Assembly: GCA_963556695.1 (NCBI GenBank) | Contig: CAUWAG010000018.1 | Location: forward strand, 1,860,001-1,924,000 | Direction: 5' to 3' | DNA: 64,000 nucleotides | Source: Anthostomella pinea | Lineage: Eukaryota; Ascomycota; Sordariomycetes; Xylariales; Xylariaceae | Shown here: positions 44,504 to 54,256 of the stretch, piece after piece | How the letters are laid out: the number at the start of each line of letters is the position of its first letter | Numbering within the stretch: the first letter of the stretch is position 1 | The notes under the pieces: generated by a model | Told to the model about the DNA's origin: nothing | Databases searched by the model: none | Seen by the model: only the letters and a program-made list of their open reading frames with translations | Program-made: the position numbers and the translations under genes

Positions 44504-45890
44504 AATTTAAACTTCTCCTTGAGGAAGTATCCGCCAGGGCTGTCCAGCCCTGGACTAGCCCCGCGTACGGATAGAGCCTAGGGCGCTGGCAGATGCTCTC
44601 TGGGGAAATGACATGCAGGCTATGGCAGGGATGCGCCGAGCAGGCGAGGTCAGGGGACTCGGCAAACAAACAGCCGTTGGTTTCTCCTCTTTCCAACCTC
44701 GTGATCAGTGCCACTGCTCACACCGTTTCTTCGTCCTGCTAGTCGCAACGCCCTCGCAGCTGCATGCGACATCCCTTGCCCCATACACCGTCACCGTCAG
44801 GCATGGCCTCGTATGTATGGGATGCATCATGCCAGAGGACGTCGCATCGCAGGGTTGACGCCATCTTCCCAAGGCCGGGTAATTAACCTAGGTATCAAGA
44901 GCCGTCCCCAATGCAACCCGGAGGACATCTGGGTGTATCAGAAACATACCTACCTGTGAAGAAGACAATCTCTTCTCGAAATCGGTTATATCATGAACCG
45001 GTTACATCACTATTGAAGGCTGCTAGGCTCTAGGGGTCCCGTCCGTGCCGTCGATCAACAAACTTGTCCAACTTGTCAGAGTTTGTCCACTTAGCACCAC
45101 ACGCGTCTTCCCTTTTCAAGACCATGGCGCCTGGCCTCATCTCCCTCATCTCACGGGTTCACGAGAATCGGGAATCGGGATCACTCTCAGATCCCTGGGC
45201 CCTGGCGTGTCTATTGGTGGCTGGCTAAGATGTAAGGTAGGGTTGCAATGTCGCATGTGACGTTGAACTTCTCCTATCCCTGATCATCATGATCGATGTC
45301 CTTGCCCCGTATTGAAATGATCGAAATCCTCTTGCCGTGCCTCTCGCTTGCCTGCGGTTAAATAAATAAGATACCTTCTGGTCCTTGACTACCCCGATGC
45401 GGCATCTCATATAAACCTTCAATTTGCGCACCTACTAGTCTGAAGTCTGTGTGTCTCCTGGGACCTGAACGACTGATCTCGGATCTCCGTCGCACCCGCC
45501 TTTTGCCTTCTACTTACTCGAAACCCAACACGGCCTAGGAGAGCTTCAAGGAGCAGTCTCGATCAGATCCGGGAAATCAAGATCAACATCCCCGGCCTCT
45601 TGACAGCGCCTTCTCCGTAAGGTAGACAGAAGGATCCATTGCCCCGCGAAGCAGGTCACCCTTGCCCTCGTGACATGGGCACATGGGACACCTGCATGCT
45701 CCAATCGCCACCCCTTATAAGTACCACCTCGACCCTGGCTGCTCGCTGTCCCTAGCCGCACATACGCGGCATCTGGACCGAATCTACGTTCACCGTCCTC
45801 TGTGTTCCCTTACTACAGACCTCGTGCCCACTATAGGGCACAGGGACATTCACATCTCATAACAGTATTGGTATTCTCGACGAGTACACC
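44504..45890. other. Intergenic upstream of the His-rich protein gene
   Basis: No gene recognised. The sequence CCCTTATAAGTACC at about 45711 is a TATA-like site about 175 bp before the next start codon. Confidence 0.35.
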
Positions 45891-47210
45891 ATGCAACTCA
45901 CTATGGGCCAACCCAAAAACAACCCCGTGCTGGTGCCAGCCCACAAAGGCAACCTCCCACTCAGACAGACCACCACGACGCAACGCCGGTCTCCCAGGTC
46001 GCAGCCGGCTTTCGAGGCCGAGGACCTGCGTCGGAGGCTATACGTGGTGCTCGCCGAGCAGGAGGCACGAAGGGCGATGCGGAAACGCGAGGTCAGGCCA
46101 GAAAGCACAGCGGCAAAGAAAGAGGCAGACGACGACAAGACACAAAGCCCATCGGACTCTGCCATAGACACCACAGAGACGGCGAAGCCAGAAGCAGCAC
46201 CAGCACAGCAAGTACGCAGGGGAAAGAGCTTGGCGGCCCGAGCGACTAAGGAGTCGAACAAGGACAAGACAGACATCATCAAGCCCTCCCCAGATGCGAA
46301 GCTCCGGCGGTCAATCGACATCGTCAAGCCTTCTCCAGATGCGAATAATCTCCGGCGGTCCAGATCCCTGCATGACAGGCTGCGGCGCAAGCCCTCCTCC
46401 AGGGCCGCCACCACGGCAGAAGCCATACCTCACATGCCGACAACGCCCTATCACCACGTGCCCCAGGAAGCGGCGGCGCAGTTCGCGCGCACGGCAACAG
46501 CCGGCAGCATGCGCGATAAGCAAGTCGTGCACAGCTTGTCGCAGTCGGCCATGAAGTTCTACCTAGAGGGCAGCCCCTCGGAGCGAGCCGACCTCGATTC
46601 CAGCATCACGCCCGCGGCCCAGCAGCAGGCGCTGCGGAGCGCCCAGAGCCACCGCGAGAAGCTGCACGTGCGCAACCAGTTCCAGAACCCGGGCCGCATT
46701 GCCGAGACCGAGGAGAGCGAGCACAAACGACACTCGATCCCGGCACGCAAGTCGGCGCCGGGCCCTAGGCCGTCGAACAGGAAGAGCATATACGGCGCGG
46801 GTGTGGATATGGCGGATGATGAGGATTTCGGTAGATTGCACCATCTCCATCATCACCACGGCATGAACGACTTTCGCGTAAACGACGTGTCGTCTGACGA
46901 GACGCTGGTGGTCGACACGACGCTTGTCAACATGCACCGCGTCGACTGGACGCAGAGCGACGAGATGCACCACACCCACTTCCACACGCGCCACAACCAC
47001 GAGAAGCCGCAGGGCCCGTCGCTGAGGAAGGCAGATTCGATCTGGACGCTGAAGGGGCGGCTAACCAGCCTCGCGAGACTTGGCCATGCTGCGGGTAGCA
47101 TTGGGAGGCCTGAGGAGGTGATCCGCGAGAAGGACGGCGACTTTGTCGGCTCGCCCAAGGCTCCTAAGTCGGGATTTCTGGCTCGGTTCCGGCGGCAAGC
47201 GGTGGTGTAG
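45891..47210 (+). CDS. Uncharacterised disordered His-rich protein
   Basis: A single-exon open frame of 439 codons starting MQLTMGQPKNNPVLVPAHKG. I do not recognise a domain. Visible features: a charged helical stretch LRRRLYVVLAEQEARRAMRK near residue 50, a duplicated motif DIIKPSPDAKLRRS / DIVKPSPDANNLRRS at about 130-155, and a segment SLSQSAMKFYLEG near 220. Two histidine clusters follow (RLHHLHHHHGMNDFR and MHHTHFHTRHNHEK, about 325-385). Near the C terminus is a basic, possibly amphipathic end (LTSLARLGHAAGS, SGFLARFRRQAVV). Most of the chain is Ser/Arg/Ala-rich and probably disordered. The length, the consistent GC-rich third positions and the CTATAAGGGCAC-type leader argue that it is a real gene. 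The His clusters could bind metal, but that is inference. Confidence 0.6.
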   Translation: MQLTMGQPKNNPVLVPAHKGNLPLRQTTTTQRRSPRSQPAFEAEDLRRRLYVVLAEQEARRAMRKREVRPESTAAKKEADDDKTQSPSDSAIDTTETAKPEAAPAQQVRRGKSLAARATKESNKDKTDIIKPSPDAKLRRSIDIVKPSPDANNLRRSRSLHDRLRRKPSSRAATTAEAIPHMPTTPYHHVPQEAAAQFARTATAGSMRDKQVVHSLSQSAMKFYLEGSPSERADLDSSITPAAQQQALRSAQSHREKLHVRNQFQNPGRIAETEESEHKRHSIPARKSAPGPRPSNRKSIYGAGVDMADDEDFGRLHHLHHHHGMNDFRVNDVSSDETLVVDTTLVNMHRVDWTQSDEMHHTHFHTRHNHEKPQGPSLRKADSIWTLKGRLTSLARLGHAAGSIGRPEEVIREKDGDFVGSPKAPKSGFLARFRRQAVV

Positions 47211-47382
47211 TCAACTGTGAAACGGAGAGAGGGCTCTTAATGATACACGTAGTAATGATAATTGAAGCGATTTATCTACATCAGCAGAACAAGTCTTGGC
47301 CTGTTACGCAGGGCACATCTCATTGATCATACCGTTATACTCTTTGATTGTGACTTGTGACTGTATATGGGGTCGAACTGAT

Positions 47383-47605
47383 TTTCGGTATAAGCAGGGT
47401 GTAATAAGCAGTAGGTAGCGGTCTTGAGAGTGGGATAAGAGTCTATTAGATTGCTTATACCACTTTCCAACCGGAAACGACTTGTTGTCTGCCTAACCTA
47501 CAATCTGTGAAAATCGACTTTCGGTATAAGCAGGGTGTAATAAGCATTTGGCAATGGGATGGGCGTGGAATAATCGTTTCTAGGGCTGCTTATTCCACCA
47601 CTACT
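47383..47605. repeat. Two AATAAGCA hairpin copies in tandem (8 and 9)
   Basis: Both begin TTTCGGTATAAGCAGGGTGT followed by AATAAGCA, at 47385 and 47520, about 135 bp apart. The first right half has ATTGCTTATACCACTTTCC and the second GGGCTGCTTATTCCACCAC. They share the TTTCGGTATAAG leader with the copies near 20 kb. Confidence 0.7.
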
Positions 47606-48269
47606 AAGGAAACGCGGATATTCGGAATCAGTTACCTACTCTTGCGCGTCTGTAGCTGTGTCTCGTAAGTAAGATAGGCAATATGCCACCCTTTGTGCGT
47701 TTCTGTTCTGCTTCTCTGTTCTCTTGAGGCAACCAAGTAGGTTTGCAACGCGTATCAAGCAATCCAACCAACGCGACGCAACCAACCACAAGCTTACCAG
47801 CCTACCTAGGTACCTAACTAGATATCCTCCCACTCACACACACACCTACCGTCTCCGCCGGGTATGTGATACGCAACTCGTACATTCTCGAAATCGTAGA
47901 GGGCACAATCCCGAAGAGCGACCTAATGTAGCCGGCCTTTGATTCGAACCCCAAGTCCGTGTTTCTTCTTTTTTAATAGAAGTGGGTAGAGTAGCCCGTG
48001 GGCCGCTGTACATCTGTTAGGAGATCAGAATCTTTTTCTCCCGGAGTGACGCCACTCATGGCCCTGGGGATAATACGTCTAGGTGAGGGAGGACATTGGC
48101 GGGCTCGTAGCTAGGTCGACAATGGCGCGGCCTGTTTCGTGAGTCCAATAACCAACCGGTGCCGCGACACAGGAGGCTGTGAACGTGCCAGTGTGAAGGG
48201 TCGCCGGTGAATCGCCTTTGAATGGGAACAAAGAGACCAAGGGGTGCAAAGGGGTTAGGGGCTCTGTTA

Positions 48270-48482
48270 CACTTAGCCCTCATAACTCTCAGTGAGCAGC
48301 ATGTTAAGAGAAATTTAAATCATACTTGGAAAAATAGAAGTAATGGCATAAGCAGACAGGAATAAGCAGCTCTGGTTTAATACGCCACTTCCAATGCTTA
48401 TTCTATCGTGCTTATGTTGATTTAATCAATGTACTGTTGTTTCCTGGACGGGCGGTGTACGGGGACTTATGAGGGTTCGGTG
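48270..48482. mobile_element. AATAAGCA-family MITE copy 10 (213 bp, TA flanks)
   Basis: TA at 48268-48269 and 48483-48484. Left end CACTTAGCCCTCATAACTCT; right end (reverse complement) CACCGAACCCTCATAAGTCC. The core has GGCATAAGCAGACAGGAATA on the left and ATGCTTATTCTATCGTGCTT on the right. Confidence 0.8.
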
Positions 48483-49046
48483 TAATTTAAGTAGTCTAGC
48501 ATCTCGGCACCATGGAGAATGTCCCCCCTTGATTCTGCCCTGGTCCGGGGGAGTCTTCGTCATCTTGACATGGAGACGAAGGAGAACACTCTCGAGAGAG
48601 AGATGTATATTCTTGAAGACCAAGCAACATTCTGATACTAGTTTCGTTCATTCACTGAATTGAAGATTGCCATCAACCTCTCATTGTCCAAATGCGGCAC
48701 AGTGCATTTGGACCATGTGGCTCATGGAAATCAGTCGTATTCACTGTGGTATCTAATCTATTGACGTATGTGTGCCATCTAGCAAGAGATGCCTGAATCA
48801 TTGATAGCCACGGCGAGTCGACGTATGTCCCCATCACAAATTGCCTTGGATATCTTTGTCGAGAACCATGGACAATTGCTTACCAGTTGATCTCTATGAC
48901 AAGAGAAGAGGCCAAGCTCAACCATCTGGATGGTTTGGCCAGGAACTGTCTGTCATCATTGTTGGTATCTCATGCGAAAATGAAGCATTGTCTGATAATG
49001 TTGAACTACAATGGGCATAGAGCAATTGTGGTGTCAACGCTGTGGC

Positions 49047-49440
49047 TCATATTGATCCCCCCGATGGAACAACTCGCTCGCAATTTGCGCACGCCGCAGA
49101 GACTAGTCGCTCGATGGCGTAAAACCAGAGAAAAATCGGGTCCATGTCATCGCTCGTGAGCGGGACGAGGTTTGCGTATTCGTATGTCCCAGCCTGGAAT
49201 AGAACGATATGCCTGGGGAGGAAGGGTCCATGCATGATGAGAACTGCAATGATGAAATCAGTACAGCTAGTGAAGAGCGGGAACTCCGTAGAGTGAGAAA
49301 CTTCGTACCCTTGCGAATGAGGTATATGCCCCATGTGGTCACAGGATCGTCGTGATGATTGTACGCGGGCTCAGTCGTATTCTCAGGGTGTGTCGTATCC
49401 CAAGGTCTGGCGAGGACAAATTTTGTCTTGGAGTGGCGCC
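49047..49440 (-). CDS. Uncharacterised protein, last two exons (5' part unresolved)
   Basis: Minus-strand exons 49309-about 49440 and 49047-49243, joined by a clean 65-nt intron (GTACGA...ATTGCAG), read KTKFVLARPWDTTHPENTTE ... VTTWGIYLIRKVLIMHGPFL ... AGTYEYANLVPLTSDDMDPI ... ERVVPSGGSI and stop. This is strongly protein-like but matches no family I know. Further coding-like minus-strand pieces lie upstream (LSNQIFEVAVYQAHEILMAV near 49480; YARDLVCLRFESDPTT near 49620; IQAQVYTFLVSLAKEVLHDI near 49820) in other frames. I could not connect them by good splice sites, so the gene may have several more exons or be partly decayed. Confidence 0.4.
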
Positions 49441-50104
49441 TTCACCAGTGTGGAGGTACATAGCCTTTACAGCCATCAAGATCTCGTGGGCTTGATAGAC
49501 CGCAACCTCAAAGATCTGGTTAGACAGTTCGGTGGAGCGAGAAACTTCAAACCGAAGGCATAGCTACTGCAGATTGGGCAGGTAATCGGATCGGAACATC
49601 GTGGTAGGGTCGCTCTCGAAGCGCAAGCACACCAGATCACGCGCGTAGTTAGGGCCTTGGGATGAGGGTTCGGTTGCCAAGTACTGGAAGGTCGCTCAAA
49701 GGAAAATATCCGCAGCTGTGGAAGAAGGACTGGAGTTGGGATCTCAAGACTCCTTCAGGGGCTCACAGCACCGATATCTGTCTCGAGGTTGATGTCATGG
49801 AGAACTTCCTTTGCAAGGCTGACCAAAAAGGTATACACCTGGGCTTGGATCTTCAGATCTATCTGAGCTTTCTCGATGGACAAAGCGCCGACCAGATCGT
49901 CGCAGCATACTCATTCTCCCGATGAAGGACGCCATCGACACGCCACGATTCGTAGAACTCTAGTTTGATCGATCAGTATGTTATCCGAAATGCGCCGATC
50001 ATTACTTACCAGCGGATGCTGTTAGTCTCACAGGTGGTAATAATGTATACAACAAACATGGCTTGTTCAAAGCCTACAATAAGGACATTTCCGGTCAGAA
50101 GAGC
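49441..50104. other. Possible upstream exons of the 49-kb gene
   Basis: Contains the coding-like minus-strand segments named for the 49-kb gene, but no verifiable model. One frame shift is needed near an AAAA run at about 49438, which could mean an extra exon junction or a disabling indel. Confidence 0.3.
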
Positions 50105-50787
50105 TTAAGCCGCATCTTCCTCCTTCATCAGCCGGCTGATGATCTTGGCATCAGCTTGCAGAAGCTGCTTTCGGAAGTCGTCCTCGTCCTTCTTTCTGGA
50201 TTTGAACATCGAGACTAGGTCACAGAATTCCCGTATGGCGTCTCTAGCGGCAGTCGGAGAATGCTTGGCTTGTTGCAGTGCGTCGAGGCCGTGCTCCATG
50301 CCGACATCCTTCGTCCAGGGCTGGTTGTTCTTACGGTAAGCAGGTCTGGGCCCCGGTAGCCCCACGTTACTAAGACCACCTCCATGCCCGTCGGATACAG
50401 GGGGGTCAGTGGCCACTGCAATATCCCAAAGAAGCTGCTTGAGCACGGGGTATCTCTGAACAAGGTCTTGATATTCCGGCATGTCGGCGACGCTGTTCAG
50501 TTCGACATTAGCAGTAGTAGAGTTACTCTGCTCCGAAGGAGCGAGAAAGCTCTGCGCCGAGTTGGACATAGTTGACGATCGGGCAGTAGTATCTGCAGCC
50601 TCGACATCGGGATGGTTATCGCGATGCTCCCGAGAACATGCGACAGAACACCTATGGAAGACTAGTGAGCAAGTGTTGACACATTGAGTAAATAGACGAC
50701 GACTTACGTGTACTCGTTGCAGCGAGGGCATTTGTATTTGCCTTCGATTGCTTCGCAGATGAGGCATAAGGGTCGGGTTGCTGCCAT
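50105..50787 (-). CDS. HIT-type zinc-finger protein (Hit1/ZNHIT3-like)
   Basis: Exons 50787-50708 and 50651-50105 (56-nt intron) give 208 residues. The N terminus is a zf-HIT domain with Cys8, Cys11, Cys20, Cys23, Cys28, Cys32, His36 and His40 (CLIC, CPRC, CSVACSREH RDNHP). The intron falls inside the zinc finger and its removal rebuilds NEYTCSVACSREH. HIT-finger proteins of this size (yeast Hit1, human ZNHIT3) help assemble box C/D snoRNPs. The middle has an MPEYQDLVQRYPVLKQLLWD helix. The C terminus is Lys/Asp-rich and helical (KSRKKDEDDFRKQLLQAD), consistent with the Rsa1-binding tail, though that is inferred. It is divergent from NFU1. Confidence 0.8.
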
Positions 50788-51535
50788 CGTAAATCCACAA
50801 TCGACAATTGCGGTACTGAGGAATGGCGGCGCTTCTATTGTGACTTAAAGGAGGTTTCGCTGAAGCTTGGTCGATGTCTGCGGCTGCTGAAAAGACGACT
50901 CTCAATGAACATCTATGGGACAACCAGTCTTGAGAACTTGTCGGTATGATATTGAGCCCAAATCCTCTACAGAAGTATCGGGTCTGGGTGATGGGGGTAG
51001 TGAATGTGGTTGCCCTGGCAGTGAGGGTCGTGGTCGGGTTTCTTTTGGGACCGCGTAATCTGGTGAATATCCAGGATACGATCTTCTGAACGCTATGTTT
51101 GAAGACCCAGGGACAACTCCAAATATGGTCTGTGATGTTTCAGGGATTGTGCTGAAGTCTGAACCAAGCCGCTGAGGGTGATTGAGCTGCGATCGTGAGT
51201 CTGTGGTTGGGAGGTATAAATGAGTGCTCCTTCAGGTCCCAATGAGACTGCGGGAAGAGCACCTGCAGTGACGACAGTGTGCTAGGCAGTGAAATGACCC
51301 TGCCGGTACCACTTTGTCGGTTTCAGAGCTGGGACTGCTCTAGAAGACGGTCGGCTCCTCGTCGTGTCCAGAAGCGGACCTTTGCTGCCGAGGTGTTGGA
51401 TCGTGCAAGCACCCGGCTAGAGTTCGCTCGAGCAGCCGAGGTCGAGTCTGATATCGAGACGGGATGGTTCGCGCGGCTGAAGCCTTGGTCCGGATGGATG
51501 TACGCGCGGCTGAAGAAACCGAGTTTGTGGGGGAA

Positions 51536-51552
51536 GGGGGGGGGGGGGGGGG
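51536..51552. repeat. 17-base poly-G run
   Basis: Seventeen consecutive G, preceded by GGGGGAA and followed by TGGGAGG. Such tracts can form G-quadruplexes and vary in length. Confidence 0.85.
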
Positions 51553-51653
51553 TGGGAGGAAACGAGTCCCGTGGTTGGTTGCAATGTTTCAGGTTGGTTG
51601 ACCGTTGACCGTTGACCCGTTGAGATTTTTGCGTCATTTTGCTTTATAAGCGG

Positions 51654-51671
51654 CGATAAGAAGTCTTATCG
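51654..51671. promoter_or_regulatory. GATA-factor-like palindrome upstream of NFU1
   Basis: CGATAAGA and its inverse TCTTATCG are separated by AG, about 190 bp before the NFU1 start. Two facing HGATAR sites suggest binding by a GATA factor. In fungi these regulate nitrogen or iron genes. Confidence 0.4.
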
Positions 51672-51857
51672 GCTTCGTCACTAATACGCTGAAGATGTAA
51701 ACACCAACCAACAACATCAACTCGGTATTGAGCACAAACACCTAGATACCTGTTATTACACACGGTCGAATATACCAATTTTCTGCACGTTATATTTGTC
51801 ATTGTTCATTGAATTTGGCTTAAACGGTCACACCGCCGTAGTCACAGCAGGGAGACG

Positions 51858-53040
51858 ATGGTGACGATGTCTTCGACCCGACTACTCAGACCAGCAGCAG
51901 GCCTGCTATCAACAACGAGCCGAAGGGCACACCCAGCACAATGTAGCCGCGTATACGAAGCCGCCCGGCAGGCACACACAACCTCGAGGGCCCTCAGCAT
52001 CGCATCGAGATCCCCCAGACCGACAATACCATCCGCTGCCTCCGCCTTCGGCCCCCCCGGCAACAGCAACGGCGGCGCCCGGCGCAGTATCTTCATCCAG
52101 ACCGAGAGCACGCCCAACGCAGACGCGCTCAAGTTCCTGCCGAACCACCGTGTGGTGCCGCCCGAGGTGGCGACGCCGTTCATCGAGTACCTGTCGCCGC
52201 GGTCGACGATCGCGCCGCCCCACCCGTCGCCGCTGGCCGCACAGCTGATGAACATCGACGGCGTGACGGCCGTCTTCTACGGCGCCGACTTCATCACCGT
52301 GACCAAGGCCGCCGACGCCAACTGGGCGCACATCCGGCCCGAGATTTTCAGCCTGATCACCGAGGCCATCACGGCCGGCCAGCCGCTCGTGAATGTTGTT
52401 GTCAGGAAGGAGGGCGACGACGGCCCGCCCGTCGAGGAGGACAGCCTGAGCTACAATGAGAACGACAGCGAGGTCGTGGGCATGATCAAGGAGCTGCTCG
52501 AGACTCGCATACGGCCTGCTATCCAGGAGGACGGCGGCGATATCGAGTTCCGTGGGTTCGAGGATGGCTTTGTGAACCTGAAGCTCAGGGGCGCTTGCCG
52601 GACTTGCGATTCCAGCACTGTCACGTTGAAAAACGGCATTGAGGGCATGTTGATGCACTATGTGAGTACCCCTGCCTGCACCATCTCTACGTCCACGAGC
52701 TGTCTCGCCAGCGTTCTACTTCGGGCTCTACTTCGTGTTCTACCATCAAAGTGCTCGTACTCTCACGGTGAGATGACGGGACACCTTCGAAGCAAACCTG
52801 GCAGAAGTCTGATATCCTGATTTCTCTCCCAATGGAGCAAACCTACTTTGTTTTCTCGGATTGCGCTGACCAACGTCACAGATTGAGGAGGTCAAGGGCG
52901 TGCACCAAGTGATGGACCAGGAGGAGGAGATCGCCATACAGGAGTTTGCCAAGTTTGAGGAGAAGCTCCGAGCACAGAAGGGTCCAGATGCGGCACCGAC
53001 CACGCCGGGGAAGGGCTCGCTAGACTCGGTTCCCGGTTAG
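51858..53040 (+). CDS. NFU1: Nfu1: mitochondrial iron-sulfur cluster scaffold
   Basis: Nfu1 passes 4Fe-4S clusters to lipoyl synthase and other mitochondrial enzymes. Exons 51858-52661 and 52882-53040 (220-nt intron) give 320 residues. The N terminus (MVTMSSTRLLRPAAGLLSTT, then Arg/Ala/Ser-rich without acids) is a presequence. The Nfu_N domain runs from about 77 to 165 (RSIFIQTESTPNADALKFLP, VFYGADFITVTKAADANW). The NifU C-terminal domain (about 205-275) has IRPAIQEDGGDIEFRGFEDG and the cluster-binding Cys247-x2-Cys250 in GACRTCDSSTVTLKNGIEGM. The last exon supplies IEEVKGVHQV. A second in-frame ATG nine bases downstream could also be the start. Confidence 0.95.
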
Positions 53041-53296
53041 AGCGGCGGAAACGTTCCTCGACAACCACCACACCATCTGTGTAACTACAAGCTACGAAAG
53101 TGTAATGCCTGTCGTCTAATAAGAATACCCTATCTTCCATGCCATCCGCTTCCAAGGTCTTGTGAGTGTAAATCTAAAGACTGGCAATCTATACTTCCGG
53201 CAAGGTTGGCAAACCCGCACCTAACCAACGTGGGCAAATGCTAAATGGGTGTGGCAGAGGTGCATCGTCTCATCAGCGTTAAGGTTCAAAAACGAA

Positions 53297-53385
53297 AAGT
53301 TGAATAAGCAGTGGTTTCGACGATTATTCTACTGGGAAACTGCCTGCAATAAGCACTGAACAGCTGCTTATCCCACTCGGGCTGC
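53297..53385. repeat. AATAAGCA hairpin core, copy 11
   Basis: Left GTTGAATAAGCAGTGG, later GCAATAAGCACTG, right CAGCTGCTTATCCCACTCG. Strongly diverged, with no terminal repeats recognised. Confidence 0.5.
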
Positions 53386-54045
53386 CAACATGTGTCAACT
53401 TCGAGCCGAACAACTTTGGAACGAGATCGTTCCATTGGGATCAATTCGAGATTGACAGTCCTGTAGGTTCCCATGAACGGCTTGGCGAGAGAGGAGATCG
53501 GCCGACGGCAGCATGCCTCCCTGCCCAAAAACCCCGAGCCTCATCGACATCCGCACTTGGTCTAGTTCCCCGGCAGTATGCAATAGCCCAGATCGCGACC
53601 CTGGGATGGTCGTCAGCAGTGGTCAGGGGTCAGTGGTCACCGGTCTGATCGGGGTCGCATCGCCCGGGGGACGAAAAAACCTGGGGAGTAGCATTCATCG
53701 TCCTGCATCGAGCAACCGGTGTGGTCATGGTGTGGTGATCCATTGGTGGCGATATGAGACGAGGGCGTTGGTCACATGGGTAACGTGCAGGTCAACCTGC
53801 TCAAGCGTGCATCTTAAAATCCCCCCAATGGTCATCTTCCCCTCAACCCCGCAAAACGAACCGGAACCGGCACAGTACGTCAAGTTGGATTAATTGACGA
53901 TGCCTGGACGCTACTCAGGTGGTAATCCTGCTTTACTAGTAGCGACTACCTACGGTGTATGCTGCCAATATGATGGTAGCCTGCGTAATTGTAGCAGTTT
54001 TCGTTCAGGTTATGTCCGCGGATGGGAGATGAAGTACCTAGGTAC

Positions 54046-54256
54046 ACTGAACCCTCATAAGTCTCCGTACACGACCCTTCCAGCAAGCAACGGTATATTC
54101 ATCACTCGGAATAAGCATACCGGAATAAGCAGTTTGATCTTTATTTACCAGGCTTGACGCTTGTTCCAGGGCGCTTATCCCAGTATTTCCAACCCTCCTA
54201 ATGGTGGTCTGGAACCTTGCCAACATGCGCGTACGGAGACTTATGAGGTCTCAGTG
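54046..54256. mobile_element. AATAAGCA-family MITE copy 12, best-preserved ends (211 bp)
   Basis: Flanked by TA at 54044-54045 and 54257-54258. The left end is CACTGAACCCTCATAAGTCT and the right end (reverse complement) CACTGAGACCTCATAAGTCT. Both continue with CCGTAC, giving about 26-bp terminal inverted repeats with two mismatches. The core has GGAATAAGCATACCGGAATA on the left and GCTTGTTCCAGGGCGCTTAT on the right. No coding capacity. Confidence 0.85.

Larger units (their letters stand above)
47211..49046. other. MITE-dense intergenic region
   Basis: Contains three family elements (about 47383-47470, 47511-47605 and 48270-48482) between convergent genes. No other gene seen. Confidence 0.5.
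50788..51857. other. Divergent region of the HIT-finger gene and NFU1
   Basis: Holds a 17-G run (51536-51552), a GTTGACC repeat (51597-51618) and a GATA palindrome (51654-51671). A 110-codon plus-strand frame (51279-51608) runs through the G tract and is not convincing as a gene. Confidence 0.45.

Noticed and set aside
51279..51608. 110-codon frame upstream of NFU1
   Set aside because: It runs through a 17-G tract giving poly-Gly and has no splice or homology support.
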